Source of the DNA: Pseudomonas syringae
Lineage (GTDB): Bacteria; Pseudomonadota; Gammaproteobacteria; Pseudomonadales; Pseudomonadaceae
Length of the DNA stretch: 64,000 nucleotides
Direction: 5' to 3'
Assembly (NCBI RefSeq): GCF_000737245.1
Contig: NZ_JPQU01000031.1
Location: forward strand, 30,764-94,763
Below, piece after piece: positions 1-10,835 of this stretch. Within the stretch, counting starts at the first letter, position 1. Every line of letters starts with the position of its first letter. Under the pieces are notes generated by a model. The model was given only the letters and a program-made list of their open reading frames with translations. It searched no databases and was not told the DNA's origin. A program made the position numbers and the translations under genes.

Positions 1-31
1 TGCCAGCGAAAAATATGTTGTCTGACCTCAC

Positions 32-61
32 GCTATCGCGGGCAAGCGCGCTCCTACAGGA
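32..61. repeat. REP half-element at window edge
   Basis: This is one arm of the REP family found throughout the window: ATCGCGGGCAAGCGCGCTCC followed by TACAGG. The matching inverted arm would lie left of position 1, so only half of a REPIN is seen. Confidence 0.7.
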
Positions 62-73
62 CTAGCGATCAGC

Positions 74-1480
74 TTACGACCTTGGTTGTGACCCCCGCCG
101 CGAGCTCAATGCAATCCAGCCCAGCAGAACAAAGCCCAGCACCAGAACGCCCCACAGGCCTGCGCGTTTCCAGTCGAAGCTGTCCACGATGGGAGCAATG
201 GGAGCAATGGGAGCGGGTGCCACGCCAGCAGCCTTTACAGGGGCGGTGTCGGGTTCGGCGCGACCCAGGCTGGCCAGCCTCTGTGAGCTGTAATCGGGGA
301 TCAATGTCGACAGCGGCACGCTGCCCACAGTCGCTGTCGCGTTACCGACGGCCAGAGAAAACGGCCCATTACCCTGTGCCTGGAACACCAGTTGGGTGGC
401 GCGCACGGCGAAACGTATTTGCGGGGCTTGCGCGCCCAGGCCGCCGCCGCGTTCGTCGACTTCGAGGCGCAATTGGCCCACGACTTTACCCGGCAACTGC
501 ATTTCGTCCTGGACCATGTTCTCGCCGTTTTGCATCAGGCGGTAAAGCAGCCCGCTGCCGATCGGCTCCCACGGGGCTTTACTGTCCAGGCGACCATACA
601 AGGTGGCTGGTGCCAGGCTGTTGGCTTGGCTGATGTCGAATTTCAGGTGCTCGATAGGCAATGCGCGTGGCAGATCCCAAATGTAATTGCCAGGTTCCGC
701 CAGACTGCCGCTGACAGGTTGCGACCAGCTCAGGGGTAAGCTCGGATTGTCTGTGTGCACACTGGTCAGCTGTGCTGAGGTCAGGGTCGGCGCGCTCTGG
801 GGAGCTTTCCATAGCAGCCGCAGATAGCGAGCTGTGCGACCGGGCAGGCTGACGTCCCGCTGCTCGACCAGTTCGTCGGCGAAGGAGAGCCGGGCAACCT
901 GGCCTTCACCCCAGGCTTGCCAGGTTTGAAGGTCATCGCTGGCTTCAATCGTGAAGCGCTGTAGACCTTCGCGCTCGGTGCTCCAGTCCAGAGTCAGCAG
1001 CTCCAGCGGGGTGTTCAGGGCGCTGGTGTCCAACAGCCAGCCACGCAGGATTTCCTCACCGGCTTCAATGTCACTTTGCGGTTGCACGTCGACCACCGCA
1101 CCGCTGGCGGTCCGTTCGACACGAATGGTCGGTACGGTGTCGCTGGCGTCAGCGTTGTCATAGAGCGGGAACCACTTCACGTCAGTCGGCGTAGAGGGCT
1201 GTTGGAGCTGAACCGGTTTGTAGGCGACGGAATACGCTTGCGCCTGGTCTTGAGCATCGAAGATGCGCACATCCGCCAGATCGGACCTGCGTGAATCCAG
1301 TTGCACCGCCAGTGGCAGCTCAATGCGGTACCACGGGCCTTCGCCTGAGAGTTTCAAGGGCGTACGGCTGGCAAAGTCGCCGGGATTTTCCTGGGCGCTG
1401 GCAAACATCGCGCTGACCAGCGTGGCGCCGAAAACGGCCGCTCTGAACAGCTGCGGACGACTCAAAAGCTCGATTTTCAT
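74..1480 (-). CDS. DUF3999 domain-containing exported membrane protein
   Basis: The 468-residue protein has an N-terminal signal sequence (hydrophobic stretch about residues 12-28, ending near FASAQ), a long beta-rich extracytoplasmic region and one C-terminal membrane helix (about residues 440-460) followed by SRRGSQ, so it should sit in the inner membrane facing the periplasm. The composition and architecture match the DUF3999 family, whose function is unknown. I chose the ATG at 1480 because the signal peptide starts there; an upstream in-frame ATG at 1561 would add 27 residues read from a REPIN-bearing intergenic region. In other genomes the family is often paired with a DUF2339 membrane protein. 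None lies on the upstream side here, and the downstream side is outside the window. Confidence 0.8.
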   Translation of the reverse strand: MKIELLSRPQLFRAAVFGATLVSAMFASAQENPGDFASRTPLKLSGEGPWYRIELPLAVQLDSRRSDLADVRIFDAQDQAQAYSVAYKPVQLQQPSTPTDVKWFPLYDNADASDTVPTIRVERTASGAVVDVQPQSDIEAGEEILRGWLLDTSALNTPLELLTLDWSTEREGLQRFTIEASDDLQTWQAWGEGQVARLSFADELVEQRDVSLPGRTARYLRLLWKAPQSAPTLTSAQLTSVHTDNPSLPLSWSQPVSGSLAEPGNYIWDLPRALPIEHLKFDISQANSLAPATLYGRLDSKAPWEPIGSGLLYRLMQNGENMVQDEMQLPGKVVGQLRLEVDERGGGLGAQAPQIRFAVRATQLVFQAQGNGPFSLAVGNATATVGSVPLSTLIPDYSSQRLASLGRAEPDTAPVKAAGVAPAPIAPIAPIVDSFDWKRAGLWGVLVLGFVLLGWIALSSRRGSQPRS

Positions 1481-1570
1481 GGGGTGTCTGCTCGGAATTG
1501 TCCGAGAAGTCCTTATCGTTTGTAGGTTTTTGCTACTGCATTGGTGCGAAATATCCCACATTTCAAATAA

Positions 1571-1680
1571 CTGTGGGAGCGACCGGTGTGGCGCTCCACC
1601 TTGCTCGCGAAGGCGTCGATACAGTCACCACAATGTGGCGCATGAACCATTGTCTTCGCGAGCAAGCTCGCTCCCACGGG
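1571..1680. repeat. REPIN, left arm interrupted
   Basis: An inverted pair begins CTGTGGGAGCGA and ends TCGCTCCCACGGG, with TTGCTCGCGAAGG and CTTCGCGAGCAAG inside. The left arm carries about 17 extra bases (around 1583-1599) between GAGCGA and CTTGCTCGCGA that other copies lack. It fills most of the 230-bp gap between the DUF3999 gene and glgP. Confidence 0.8.
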
Positions 1681-1710
1681 TCCCACGGTTTTACTTTATG
1701 CGTTCGAGGT

Positions 1711-4161
1711 TTAATCCAGCGCCTGCCAGATCTCTCCGGCATATTCGCGAATCGTCCGGTCCGATGAGAACCAGCCCATGCGCGAGGTGTTGAGCACTGC
1801 CGAGCGCCACCATTGCTTGGAGTCGTGCCAGTGAGCTTCGACCTTGGCCTGGGCTTCCCAGTACGAATCAAAGTCCGCACAGACCATGAAGCGGTCATAC
1901 GCCAGCAATTGATCGATCAAACCCGCATAGCGATTTGGATCATCCGGCGAGAACACCCCGCCACGGATTGCTTGCAGCACATCGTTCAGACGACCCGATG
2001 CGGCAGCGTCTCCGTGAGCGCTGAAGTCACCCAGCAATTTGCGGGCTTCGACCTGTTGCGCCGTCATGCCGAAAATGAACATGTGTTCCAGCCCGACTTG
2101 CTCGCTCATCTCCACGTTGGCACCGTCCAAGGTGCCGATGGTCAGTGCGCCGTTGAGGCCGAACTTCATGTTACTGGTGCCAGATGCTTCCAGGCCCGCT
2201 GTAGAAATCTGCTCGGACAAGTCGGCTGCCGGGATGATGCTTTCCGCCAGGCTCACGTTGTAGTTGGGCAGGAACACCACTTTGAGCAGCCCGCGCACAG
2301 TCGGGTCGTTGTTCACGGTACGGGCGATGTCGTTGGTCAGCTTGATGATCAACTTGGCCGAGTGATAACTAGCCGCTGCCTTGCCCGCGAAAATTTTCAC
2401 GCGTGGCACCCAATCGGTGCCCGGTTGAGCACGAATGGCCTGATACAGCGCAATAGTGTGGAACAGATTCAACAACTGACGCTTGTATTCGTGGATCCGT
2501 TTGACCTGCACATCAAACATCGCGGCCGGGTTGACCACGATGCCGAGTCGCTCATTAATGATCGCTGCCAGCGCGCGTTTGCTATGCAGTCGCTGATCGG
2601 CGAACTGCTTGCGGAACGAGCTTTTCTCGGCAAAGGGCTCCAGCTCGATCAGGCGCGTTTCCGCGTTATCGAGCACGTCATCGCCCAAGGCTTCTTTAAG
2701 CATGTCGGTGAGCTTGGGGTTGGACTGGAACAGCCAGCGGCGGAAGGTAATGCCGTTGGTTTTGTTGTTGATCCGCTCCGGATACAGCTTGTGCAGCTCG
2801 GCAAACACCGTCTTGCGCATCAATTGGGTATGCAGCGCCGAAACGCCGTTGATGCTATGGGAGCCGAGGAACGCCAGGTTACCCATGCGAACCCGACGAC
2901 CATTTTCTTCTTCGATCAGCGACACGGCGCGCAGCACATCGAAGTCATGAATGCCTTTGGCGCGCAGCGTGTCGATGTGCTGGGCATTGATGATGTAGAT
3001 GATCTGCATGTGGCGCGGCAACATCCGCTCCATCAGGCCTACCGACCAGGTTTCCAGCGCCTCAGGCAGCAAGGTGTGGTTGGTGTAGGCCAGGGTGCCG
3101 ACGGTGATCTTCCACGCCGCGTCCCACGCGATGCCGTGGTTGTCGATCAACTGACGCATCAGCTCGGCCACGGCAATGGAAGGGTGCGTGTCGTTCATCT
3201 GGATCGCGGCGTGTTCCGGCAGATCCATTAGCGTGGCATGCATGTTCAAGTGACGGCGCAGCAAATCCTGCAGCGATGCGGAAACGAAGAAATACTCCTG
3301 ACGCAGGCGCAATTCCTGGCCGGCTTCCGTCGCGTCGTTGGGGTACAGCACACGGGAGATGCTTTCTGCGCGCACGACTTCGGCGACTGCACCAAAGTGG
3401 TCACCGGCGTTGAAACGCTCAAGGTGCAGATCTTCCACCGCACGGGCACGCCACAGACGCAGGGTGTTCACGCTTTTGCCGCGCCAGCCGACCACCGGTG
3501 TGTCGTAAGCGATGGCTCGCACGGTTTCCGATGGGCGCCAGACCTGACGCTGTTCGCCCGCTTCATTGATGATGGTTTCGACACTGCCGCTAAAGCCGAT
3601 GGGATACACCACTTCAGGGCGCTCGAATTCCCACGGGTTACCGAAGTCCAGCCAGTTCTCCGTTTGCTCCTGCTGCCAGCCGTCGACGATGGCCTGACGG
3701 AACAGGCCGTGTTCGTAACGAATGCCATAGCCGTGACCGGCGATGCCGAGGGTCGACATGCTTTCCATGAAGCACGCAGCCAGACGGCCCAGGCCGCCGT
3801 TGCCGAGTGCGGCGTCCGGCTCCAGCAATTTGATGCGCTCGATGTCCACGCCCAGCTCGGTCATGGCCTCGCGGGCGATTTCCAGCAGGCCGAGGTTGCT
3901 CAGACTGTCGTATAGCAAGCGGCCAATGAGAAATTCCAGCGACAGGTAATAAACCCGCTTCTGGACCTTGCGGTAAATCTGCCGGGTATGGTCCATCCAG
4001 TGCTCGACCATGTGGTCGCGGGCGGCCAGTGCAACGGCTTCGAACCAGTCATGCTCAAACGCATGGTCAGGGTCCTTACCCACCGCATAGGTGAGTTTGG
4101 CGAGAACGGCGGCGCGAAAAGCGGCCACTTCAGCGTCACGAACAAGTGGTTCCTGAGACAT
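1711..4161 (-). CDS. glgP: Glycogen/starch/alpha-glucan phosphorylase
   Basis: This 816-residue protein is full length for the GT35 family. It releases glucose-1-phosphate from alpha-1,4-glucans by phosphorolysis in the cytoplasm. Visible family signatures are YYLSLEFLIGRLLYDSL near residue 70, LGNGGLGRLAACFMES near 122, VQVKRIHEYKRQLLN around 535 and the PLP-binding segment EASGTSNMKFGLNG, whose lysine is K666. It starts at an ATG reading MSQEPLVRD. The gene stands alone: no glgA, glgB or glgX is adjacent, the DUF3999 gene lies downstream across a REPIN, and pip is divergent. Whether it prefers glycogen or maltodextrin cannot be told from sequence. Confidence 0.95.
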   Translation of the reverse strand: MSQEPLVRDAEVAAFRAAVLAKLTYAVGKDPDHAFEHDWFEAVALAARDHMVEHWMDHTRQIYRKVQKRVYYLSLEFLIGRLLYDSLSNLGLLEIAREAMTELGVDIERIKLLEPDAALGNGGLGRLAACFMESMSTLGIAGHGYGIRYEHGLFRQAIVDGWQQEQTENWLDFGNPWEFERPEVVYPIGFSGSVETIINEAGEQRQVWRPSETVRAIAYDTPVVGWRGKSVNTLRLWRARAVEDLHLERFNAGDHFGAVAEVVRAESISRVLYPNDATEAGQELRLRQEYFFVSASLQDLLRRHLNMHATLMDLPEHAAIQMNDTHPSIAVAELMRQLIDNHGIAWDAAWKITVGTLAYTNHTLLPEALETWSVGLMERMLPRHMQIIYIINAQHIDTLRAKGIHDFDVLRAVSLIEEENGRRVRMGNLAFLGSHSINGVSALHTQLMRKTVFAELHKLYPERINNKTNGITFRRWLFQSNPKLTDMLKEALGDDVLDNAETRLIELEPFAEKSSFRKQFADQRLHSKRALAAIINERLGIVVNPAAMFDVQVKRIHEYKRQLLNLFHTIALYQAIRAQPGTDWVPRVKIFAGKAAASYHSAKLIIKLTNDIARTVNNDPTVRGLLKVVFLPNYNVSLAESIIPAADLSEQISTAGLEASGTSNMKFGLNGALTIGTLDGANVEMSEQVGLEHMFIFGMTAQQVEARKLLGDFSAHGDAAASGRLNDVLQAIRGGVFSPDDPNRYAGLIDQLLAYDRFMVCADFDSYWEAQAKVEAHWHDSKQWWRSAVLNTSRMGWFSSDRTIREYAGEIWQALD

Positions 4162-4446
4162 CGATACGACCTCAAGTAGTCAGACGAATGAAGGATGGTG
4201 ATCTTTGACTGTAGGGCGTGTCCGCAATCTTTTCCCGAAATATCTGAAAAAACCGGGGAGGCGTCCCACGCTTCGACCCAGACATAACAGTCTGGTTCGC
4301 TAATCACAGTAATTGGCAGAACGCTTGCATTGATCGTTCCACTTGCGTGGGGCGTTGAGTGACAGCATGAACATTCCACGTTTCGGGTTTATGATGCCCA
4401 ACGGCAGATTGATAGCAGCCCCAGGAATCACACTTACGGAGCACCT

Positions 4447-5418
4447 ATGCAGACCTTGTACCCACAGATCAAACCCTACGCCCGGCACGATCTGGCCGTA
4501 GAAGCGCCGCATGTTTTGTACGTTGATGAAAGCGGTTCGCCGGAGGGTCTGCCGGTGGTTTTCATTCATGGTGGCCCTGGTTCAGGGTGCGATGCGCAAA
4601 GCCGCCGCTACTTTGATCCTAATATGTACCGCATCATCACCTTCGACCAGCGCGGCTGCGGCCGCTCCACGCCCCACGCCAGCCTGGAAAAAAACACCAC
4701 CTGGGATCTGGTAGCGGACCTTGAGCGGATTCGCGAACACCTTGGCATCGAAAAATGGGTGCTGTTTGGCGGTTCCTGGGGTTCGACTCTCTCGCTGACT
4801 TATGCACAGACTCACCCCGAGCGCGTACATGCGCTCATCCTGCGCGGTATTTTCCTGGCCCGTCCGCAGGAAATCGAATGGTTCTACCAATGTGGCGCCA
4901 GTCGTATGTTCCCCGACTACTGGCAGGACTACATCGCTCCGATCCCGCTGGATGAGCGCGATAATCTGCTTCAGGCCTTCCACAAGCGCCTGACTGGCTC
5001 TGACCAGATCGCCCAGATGCACGCCGCCAAGGCATGGTCCACCTGGGAAGGCCGCGCCGCCACCTTGCGCCCCAATCCTCAGGTGGTGGATCGTTTCTCC
5101 GAGCCGCAGCGGGCGCTGTCAATTGCGCGGATCGAGTGCCACTACTTCACCAATAACTCGTTCCTTGAAGAAAACCAGCTGATCCGCGACATGCCGAAGA
5201 TTGCCCACCTGCCGGGCATCATCGTGCACGGCCGCTACGACGTGATCTGCCCGCTGGACAATGCCTGGGAACTTCACCAGGCCTGGCCGAACAGCGAGCT
5301 GCAAGTGATTCGCGATGCCGGGCACGCCGCTTCTGAGCCGGGCATCACCGACGCCCTGGTTCGCGCTGCGGCTCAGGTGGCCCGCCGGTTGCTGGATTTG
5401 CCGCCTGAAGAGGCTTAA
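4447..5418 (+). CDS. pip: Proline iminopeptidase (S33 family)
   Basis: The 323-residue alpha/beta hydrolase removes N-terminal proline from peptides in the cytoplasm. The oxyanion HGGPGSGCDAQ lies near residue 41, the nucleophile elbow GGSWGS has S110, and the remaining triad members are D265 (GRYDVICP) and H293 (DAGHAASEP), all in the order and spacing of peptidase S33. The proline-pocket motif RGIFLARPQEIEWFYQ is also present. A GGAG ribosome site lies six bases before the ATG. It is followed by a REPIN and then dtd on the same strand, a common Pseudomonas neighbourhood. Confidence 0.95.
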   Translation: MQTLYPQIKPYARHDLAVEAPHVLYVDESGSPEGLPVVFIHGGPGSGCDAQSRRYFDPNMYRIITFDQRGCGRSTPHASLEKNTTWDLVADLERIREHLGIEKWVLFGGSWGSTLSLTYAQTHPERVHALILRGIFLARPQEIEWFYQCGASRMFPDYWQDYIAPIPLDERDNLLQAFHKRLTGSDQIAQMHAAKAWSTWEGRAATLRPNPQVVDRFSEPQRALSIARIECHYFTNNSFLEENQLIRDMPKIAHLPGIIVHGRYDVICPLDNAWELHQAWPNSELQVIRDAGHAASEPGITDALVRAAAQVARRLLDLPPEEA

Positions 5419-5445
5419 ATCGGGCGGCGCTGCCGAGCCTGCATA

Positions 5446-5536
5446 TGTGGGAGCGGTGCTTGCCCGCGATAAGGTTTAGATGATCTGGCGTGAACCGCGT
5501 CCAGCGCTTATCGCGGGCAAGCACCGCTCCCACAGG
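5446..5536. repeat. REPIN between pip and dtd
   Basis: Inverted arms TGTGGGAGCGGTGCTTGCCC and GGGCAAGCACCGCTCCCACA flank a short spacer. This is the 'GCGGTGCTTGCCCGCGATAA' subtype, also seen at 44906 and 56362. Confidence 0.9.
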
Positions 5537-5569
5537 CATAGCGCTCCACATGAAATCGGGATTTGATGC

Positions 5570-6007
5570 ATGAAAGCCTTACTACAACGCGCCCGCGGCG
5601 CGCGGGTCGAGGTCGGGGGGCAGATTGTTGGCTCTATTGATCAAGGCCTCTTGGTACTGGTCGGGATCGAGCCTCAAGACACTCAGGCCAGCGCCGATAA
5701 GATGCTGCACAAACTGCTTAACTACCGGGTGTTCAGCGATGCAGAGGGCAAGATGAATCTTTCCCTGCGGGACGTGGCCGGTGGTCTGCTGCTGGTTTCG
5801 CAGTTCACACTTGCGGCCGACACTAAAAGCGGCATGCGCCCAAGTTTCTCAAAAGCTGCGCCACCCGCGCTGGGCGCCGAGTTGTTCGGCTACTTACTGC
5901 AGCAGGCGAAAAGCTCGCACGAGGTGGTGGAGTCGGGCCAATTTGGTGCAGACATGCAAGTGCACTTAATAAATGATGGCCCGGTAACGTTTTTGCTGGA
6001 GACCTGA
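5570..6007 (+). CDS. dtd: D-aminoacyl-tRNA deacylase
   Basis: The 145-residue protein is full length. It hydrolyses D-amino acids from mischarged tRNAs, a proofreading role in the cytoplasm. It carries both active-site motifs of the DTD fold: [17 protein letters not shown] near residue 80 and the C-terminal [10 protein letters not shown]. The N-terminus [15 protein letters not shown] matches the family start. It is likely expressed with or just after pip, although a REPIN separates them. Confidence 0.96.
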   Translation: MKALLQRARGARVEVGGQIVGSIDQGLLVLVGIEPQDTQASADKMLHKLLNYRVFSDAEGKMNLSLRDVAGGLLLVSQFTLAADTKSGMRPSFSKAAPPALGAELFGYLLQQAKSSHEVVESGQFGADMQVHLINDGPVTFLLET

Positions 6008-6270
6008 GGTGTCCGGTGTAGCTGCGGTGATGTCATAAGGCTACAAATATCTATAAATACTTCATCTGACCTGATGCGTTGTTACGCGCGCTACTAGATA
6101 ATCGCGCGGTACGGAGTTCGGCGTCCGTCGCACCGTTTGGCAAGGTCAGAAGCTGGTCCGACACCGTTTGGGGAATCATTAGGTTCTTTCGGAGTCGGAA
6201 CAATGCTCGCCAACCCGGCATTAGATAGCTGGCCGTTGGTTTTTTCATCTGTTTTCGGCGAGGGTTGCTC

Positions 6271-8169
6271 GTGATTGTTAGTCCCTGTAATGCGGTAAAG
6301 ACATCTGGCAAGCGGTTGCGTAGCGCGCTATTGGCAAGCTCAGCCCTGATCTCACTGTTCAGCGCCACCCAGTTGTGGGCGTTCAGTCTCGATGATGTGG
6401 CGAGCAGGGCCAAAGAAATGGCCGGGCAGAAATACGAAGCTCCAAGGAGCAATCTGCCAGCAGAGTTTCGCGACATGAAGTTCGCGGACTATCAAAAAAT
6501 TCGCCCTCGCGAAGACCGTGCCGAATGGGCTGGCGACAGAACCCCGTTCAAGGTGTCGTTCTATCACCAGGGCATGCACTTCGACACGCCGGTCAAAATC
6601 AACGAAGTCACTGCGACCACCGTTGAAGAGATCAAGTACGACCCTAATCGTTTCGATTTCGGCGATCTGAAGTTCGACCCCAAGTCGACCGAGAAACTCG
6701 GCTACGCCGGTTTCCGTGTGACCTACCCGATCAATAAAGACGACAAGCAAGACGAAGTCATGACTATGCTGGGCGCGAGCTACTTCCGCGTGATCGGCAA
6801 AGGCCAGGTCTACGGTTTGTCTGCCCGTGGCATGGCGATTGATACTGCGTTGCCTTCCGGCGAAGAATTTCCGCGCTTCACCGAGTTCTGGATCGAGAAG
6901 CCAGGTGCCGATGACAACCATCTGGTGATCTTCGCGTTGCTGGATTCCCCTCGTGCAACCGGTGCTTATAAGCTGACCCTGCGTCCGGGGACCAACACAC
7001 TGGTTGATGTTCAGTCGCGTATGTACTTGCGTGACAAGGTCACCAAGCTTGGCGTCGCGCCGCTGACCAGCATGTTCCTGTTCGGTGCCAACCAGCCTTC
7101 GCGTGTGCAGAACTACCGCCGCGAGCTGCACGACTCCAACGGTCTGTCGATCCAGGCAGCCAATGGCCAATGGTTGTGGCGTCCGCTGACCAACCCTAAA
7201 CACTTGGCTGTCAGCAGCTTCTCGGTAGAGAATCCGCGCGGTTTCGGCCTGCTGCAACGTGGCCGCGACTTCTCCAGCTACGAAGATCTGGATGACCGCT
7301 ACGACAAGCGTCCAAGTGCCTGGATCGAGCCTAAGGGCGACTGGGGCAAAGGTACTGTAGATCTGGTTGAGATCCCGACAGCCGATGAAACCAACGACAA
7401 CATCGTTGCGTTCTGGAAGCCGGAAACCCTGCCAGCTCCAGGCGAACCAGTTGACTTCAACTATCGCATTCACTGGACCATGGACGAGAAAGCCATTCAC
7501 TCACCTGATCTGGGCTGGGTGAAGCAGACCTTGCGTTCGGCGGGCGATATTCGTCAATCCAACCTGATTCGTCAGCTGGACGGCAGCGTCGCGTTCCAGA
7601 TCGATTTCGTCGGTCCTATCCTCGCCTCGATGCCTGAAGACAAGACCATCCGTAGCCAGGTCACCACCGACACCAACACCGAGCTGGTGGAAAACAACCT
7701 GCGTTACAACCCGGTCACCAAGGGTTATCGCCTGACGCTGCGGGTCAAGGTCAAAGACACCAACAAGCCGATTGAGATGAAGGCCTATCTGCTGCGTGAA
7801 ATCCCTGCCGAACCGGGCAAGGAACCTGCGCTGCTTGTTGCTGCCAAAGCTCATGTCGGCGAAGAGAAAAAGGCAGCGCCTGCAAACGCAGCCACTCCTC
7901 CGAAGGCCGAGATTGTAGTCAAGGCGGACGCGGCCAAACCGGCTGACGCCAAAGCAGATGCAGCCAAGCCTGCCGACGCCAAGGCTGATGCAGCCAAGCC
8001 AGCCGATACTGCCAAAGCGGATGTCGCCAAGACTGAAGTGGCGAAAGACAAAGACGGCAAAGAGATCCAGCAGCCAGCAGCCGAGGCTGCGCCCACCATC
8101 CCGGAACCGGCCAAGACGCTGCAAGTCATGACCGAGACCTGGAGCTACCAGTTGCCAGCCGATGAGTAA
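6271..8169 (+). CDS. opgG: Periplasmic glucan biosynthesis protein G, with Ala/Lys-rich tail
   Basis: OpgG acts in the periplasm on the linear beta-1,2-glucan backbone of osmoregulated periplasmic glucans. The 632-residue protein has a signal peptide ending near QLWAF and a MdoG body containing [12 protein letters not shown] and [21 protein letters not shown] chose the GTG at 6271 because AGGG lies six bases upstream; an in-frame TTG at 6265 is less likely. Compared with E. coli OpgG (about 511 residues) it is longer because of a hydrophilic C-terminal region with repeated [10 protein letters not shown] units (about nucleotides 7860-8090). Its stop codon overlaps opgH by 8 bp, so the two are translationally coupled. 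The 263-bp upstream gap holds the short direct repeat CACCGTTTGG (twice, about 6130-6170) and nothing else recognised. Confidence 0.94.
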   Translation: MIVSPCNAVKTSGKRLRSALLASSALISLFSATQLWAFSLDDVASRAKEMAGQKYEAPRSNLPAEFRDMKFADYQKIRPREDRAEWAGDRTPFKVSFYHQGMHFDTPVKINEVTATTVEEIKYDPNRFDFGDLKFDPKSTEKLGYAGFRVTYPINKDDKQDEVMTMLGASYFRVIGKGQVYGLSARGMAIDTALPSGEEFPRFTEFWIEKPGADDNHLVIFALLDSPRATGAYKLTLRPGTNTLVDVQSRMYLRDKVTKLGVAPLTSMFLFGANQPSRVQNYRRELHDSNGLSIQAANGQWLWRPLTNPKHLAVSSFSVENPRGFGLLQRGRDFSSYEDLDDRYDKRPSAWIEPKGDWGKGTVDLVEIPTADETNDNIVAFWKPETLPAPGEPVDFNYRIHWTMDEKAIHSPDLGWVKQTLRSAGDIRQSNLIRQLDGSVAFQIDFVGPILASMPEDKTIRSQVTTDTNTELVENNLRYNPVTKGYRLTLRVKVKDTNKPIEMKAYLLREIPAEPGKEPALLVAAKAHVGEEKKAAPANAATPPKAEIVVKADAAKPADAKADAAKPADAKADAAKPADTAKADVAKTEVAKDKDGKEIQQPAAEAAPTIPEPAKTLQVMTETWSYQLPADE

Positions 8170-10738
8170 TTCTCTACCAGTGCCAGAATCGCTTAGCGAG
8201 TACCTGGCACATCTGCCGATGAGCGACGAGCAGCGGGCCGAATTGGCCAGCTGCACCTCGTTTGCCGAACTGCACGAACGACTTGCCGCGCAGCCGGTCA
8301 GCGATCCCGCCGATGCCGCTCAGGCTTCGGTGGGCCGCCGCCTGACATTGACCACCGCCGATGATTTGCACGATGCCGAGATGCTCGCCCTCGATGCAAA
8401 TGGTCGCGTGGTGCTCAAGGCTACGCCGCCGATTCGCCGTACCAAGGTCGTGCCTGAGCCATGGCGGACCAACATTCTGGTCCGTGGCTGGCGTCGTCTG
8501 ACCGGTCGCAGCAACCCCGTTGAGCCTGAGCCGGATCGTCTGCCCAAGGCGCGCTGGCGCACCGTGGGTTCGATTCGTCGTTACATTTTGCTAATCCTGA
8601 TGCTCGGCCAGACCATCGTTGCCGGCTGGTACATGAAGGGCATCCTTCCGTATCAAGGCTGGTCGCTGGTTTCGCTGGACGAAATCACTCATCAGACCTT
8701 TGTGCAGACCATGTGGCAAGTTCTGCCGTATGCCTTGCAGACCAGCATTCTGTTGCTGTTCGGGATTCTGTTCTGCTGGGTTTCGGCAGGTTTCTGGACC
8801 GCCTTGATGGGCTTTCTGGAGTTGCTCACCGGTCGTGACAAATATCGTATTTCCGGTGCCAGCGCAGGTAACGAGCCGATTGAAAAAGGCGCGCGTACCG
8901 CTCTGGTCATGCCGATCTGCAACGAAGACGTGCCGCGCGTGTTCGCCGGCTTGCGAGCGACATTCGAGTCAGTTGCAGCCACCGGTGACCTGGATCGCTT
9001 CGACTTCTTCGTACTCAGCGACAGTAATGAGACCGATATCTGCGTGGCCGAGCAACAGGCCTGGCTGGATGTGTGTCGCGAGACCAAAGGCTTCGGCAAA
9101 ATTTTCTATCGCCGCCGTCGCCGCCGCGTAAAACGCAAAAGTGGCAACCTTGACGACTTCTGCCGTCGCTGGGGTGGTGATTACCGTTACATGGTCGTGC
9201 TCGACGCAGACAGCGTGATGAGCGGCGAATGCCTGACCAGTCTGGTGCGCTTGATGGAAGCCACGCCGGACGCCGGTATCATCCAGACCGCGCCACGTGC
9301 CTCGGGCATGGACACGCTTTATGCCCGTATGCAGCAATTTGCTACTCGCGTTTACGGCCCGTTGTTCACTGCCGGTCTGCACTTCTGGCAGCTGGGTGAA
9401 TCCCACTATTGGGGTCACAACGCAATTATCCGCATGAAGCCGTTTATCGAGCACTGCGCCCTGGCGCCGTTGCCGGGTAAAGGTGCGTTTGCCGGTGCGA
9501 TTCTGTCCCACGACTTCGTTGAAGCTGCGCTCATGCGCCGTGCCGGCTGGGGCGTGTGGATTGCCTACGATTTGCCGGGCAGCTACGAAGAGCTTCCGCC
9601 AAACCTGCTGGACGAACTCAAGCGCGACCGTCGCTGGTGCCACGGCAACCTGATGAACTTCAGGCTGTTCCTGGTCAAGGGCATGCACCCGGTTCACCGG
9701 GCGGTATTCCTGACCGGTGTGATGTCGTACTTGTCGGCGCCGTTATGGTTTTTCTTCCTGGTGTTGTCCACAGCCTTGCTGGCGGTCAATACGTTGATGG
9801 AGCCGACGTACTTCCTTGAACCTCGTCAGCTGTATCCACTGTGGCCACAATGGCACCCGGAGAAAGCCGTAGCGTTGTTCTCGACGACTATCGTCCTGTT
9901 GTTCCTGCCCAAGCTGCTCAGCGTGATTCTGATCTGGGCCAAAGGTGCTACAGGCTTTGGCGGCAAGGTCAAAGTGACCCTGTCGATGCTGATGGAAATG
10001 CTGTTCTCGGTGCTGCTGGCTCCGGTGCGCATGTTGTTCCACACCCGCTTCGTACTGGCTGCCTTCCTGGGTTGGGCTGCGACTTGGAACTCCCCGCAAC
10101 GCGACGACGACTCCACGCCGTGGATCGAAGCGGTCAAGCGTCACGGTCCGCAAACCCTGTTGGGCGCGTGCTGGGCATTACTGGTGGCTTGGCTGAACCC
10201 GAGCTTCTTGTGGTGGCTGGCGCCAATCGTCGGCTCGTTGATGCTGTCGATTCCGGTGTCGGTGATTTCCAGCCGGACTGGTTTGGGCTTGAAGGCGCGG
10301 GATGAGAAATTCTTCCTGATTCCTGAAGAGCACACCCCTCCTCAAGAGCTGGTGTCCACTGATCTGTACACCCACGAAAATCGCTGGCACGCGCTGAAGC
10401 AAGGCTTCATCCGCGCAGTGGTCGATCCGCAGCAGAACGCCCTGGCCTGCGCCCTGGCGACCTCGCGCCACCGGATCGTCGAGCCTATCGAGTTCGTGCG
10501 TATGGAACGTGTGCGCCACGCGTTGAAGGCCGGTCCCGACAAGCTCGACAATCAGGAGCGGTTGATGCTGCTCAGCGACCCGGTCGCCCTGGCCCGCCTG
10601 CACGAGCAGGTCTGGAGCGAGAGCCATCCGGAATGGCTGGCAGCGTGGCGTGCATCGGTTGAAGCCGATCCCCACGCACCTTTGCTGCCGCTGCAGCCGG
10701 TGGTGCGCGAGCCTGAGCCGAGTCTGGTTAACGCTTGA
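8162..10738 (+). CDS. opgH: Glucans biosynthesis glucosyltransferase H
   Basis: This 858-residue inner-membrane GT2 family enzyme polymerises the beta-1,2-glucan backbone from UDP-glucose and passes it to the periplasm for OpgG. Membrane segments occur near residues 140-160, 185-220 and in a cluster from about 510 onward. The cytoplasmic catalytic region between them has [18 protein letters not shown] (metal/UDP-binding Asp) and [12 protein letters not shown] (Q/RxxRW-type acceptor motif). It overlaps opgG by 8 bp, and a rho-independent terminator ends the transcript. Length and N-terminal extension fit pseudomonad OpgH. Confidence 0.95.
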   Translation: MSNSLPVPESLSEYLAHLPMSDEQRAELASCTSFAELHERLAAQPVSDPADAAQASVGRRLTLTTADDLHDAEMLALDANGRVVLKATPPIRRTKVVPEPWRTNILVRGWRRLTGRSNPVEPEPDRLPKARWRTVGSIRRYILLILMLGQTIVAGWYMKGILPYQGWSLVSLDEITHQTFVQTMWQVLPYALQTSILLLFGILFCWVSAGFWTALMGFLELLTGRDKYRISGASAGNEPIEKGARTALVMPICNEDVPRVFAGLRATFESVAATGDLDRFDFFVLSDSNETDICVAEQQAWLDVCRETKGFGKIFYRRRRRRVKRKSGNLDDFCRRWGGDYRYMVVLDADSVMSGECLTSLVRLMEATPDAGIIQTAPRASGMDTLYARMQQFATRVYGPLFTAGLHFWQLGESHYWGHNAIIRMKPFIEHCALAPLPGKGAFAGAILSHDFVEAALMRRAGWGVWIAYDLPGSYEELPPNLLDELKRDRRWCHGNLMNFRLFLVKGMHPVHRAVFLTGVMSYLSAPLWFFFLVLSTALLAVNTLMEPTYFLEPRQLYPLWPQWHPEKAVALFSTTIVLLFLPKLLSVILIWAKGATGFGGKVKVTLSMLMEMLFSVLLAPVRMLFHTRFVLAAFLGWAATWNSPQRDDDSTPWIEAVKRHGPQTLLGACWALLVAWLNPSFLWWLAPIVGSLMLSIPVSVISSRTGLGLKARDEKFFLIPEEHTPPQELVSTDLYTHENRWHALKQGFIRAVVDPQQNALACALATSRHRIVEPIEFVRMERVRHALKAGPDKLDNQERLMLLSDPVALARLHEQVWSESHPEWLAAWRASVEADPHAPLLPLQPVVREPEPSLVNA

Positions 10739-10756
10739 TAAACGGCTTGTAAAACA

Positions 10757-10786
10757 AAAACGGCGCCCCGAAAGGGCGCCGTTTTT
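10757..10786 (+). terminator. Rho-independent terminator after opgGH
   Basis: A GC-rich hairpin (ACGGCGCCC, loop CGAAA, GGGCGCCGT) is followed by a T-run, 18 bases after the opgH stop. An A-run precedes the stem, so it may also stop transcription from the convergent gene at 10836. Confidence 0.9.
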
Positions 10787-10835
10787 TGTTCTCTCAGGAT
10801 ACGCTCCCACAGGGGATTTGCGGTGTGTCAGTCAA

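Noticed and set aside
1813..3231. 472-codon plus-strand frame antisense to glgP
   Set aside because: It is a GC-driven shadow of a well supported gene.
6051..6476. 141-codon minus-strand frame at the start of opgG
   Set aside because: It covers the opgG signal peptide region and lacks a recognisable domain or ribosome site.
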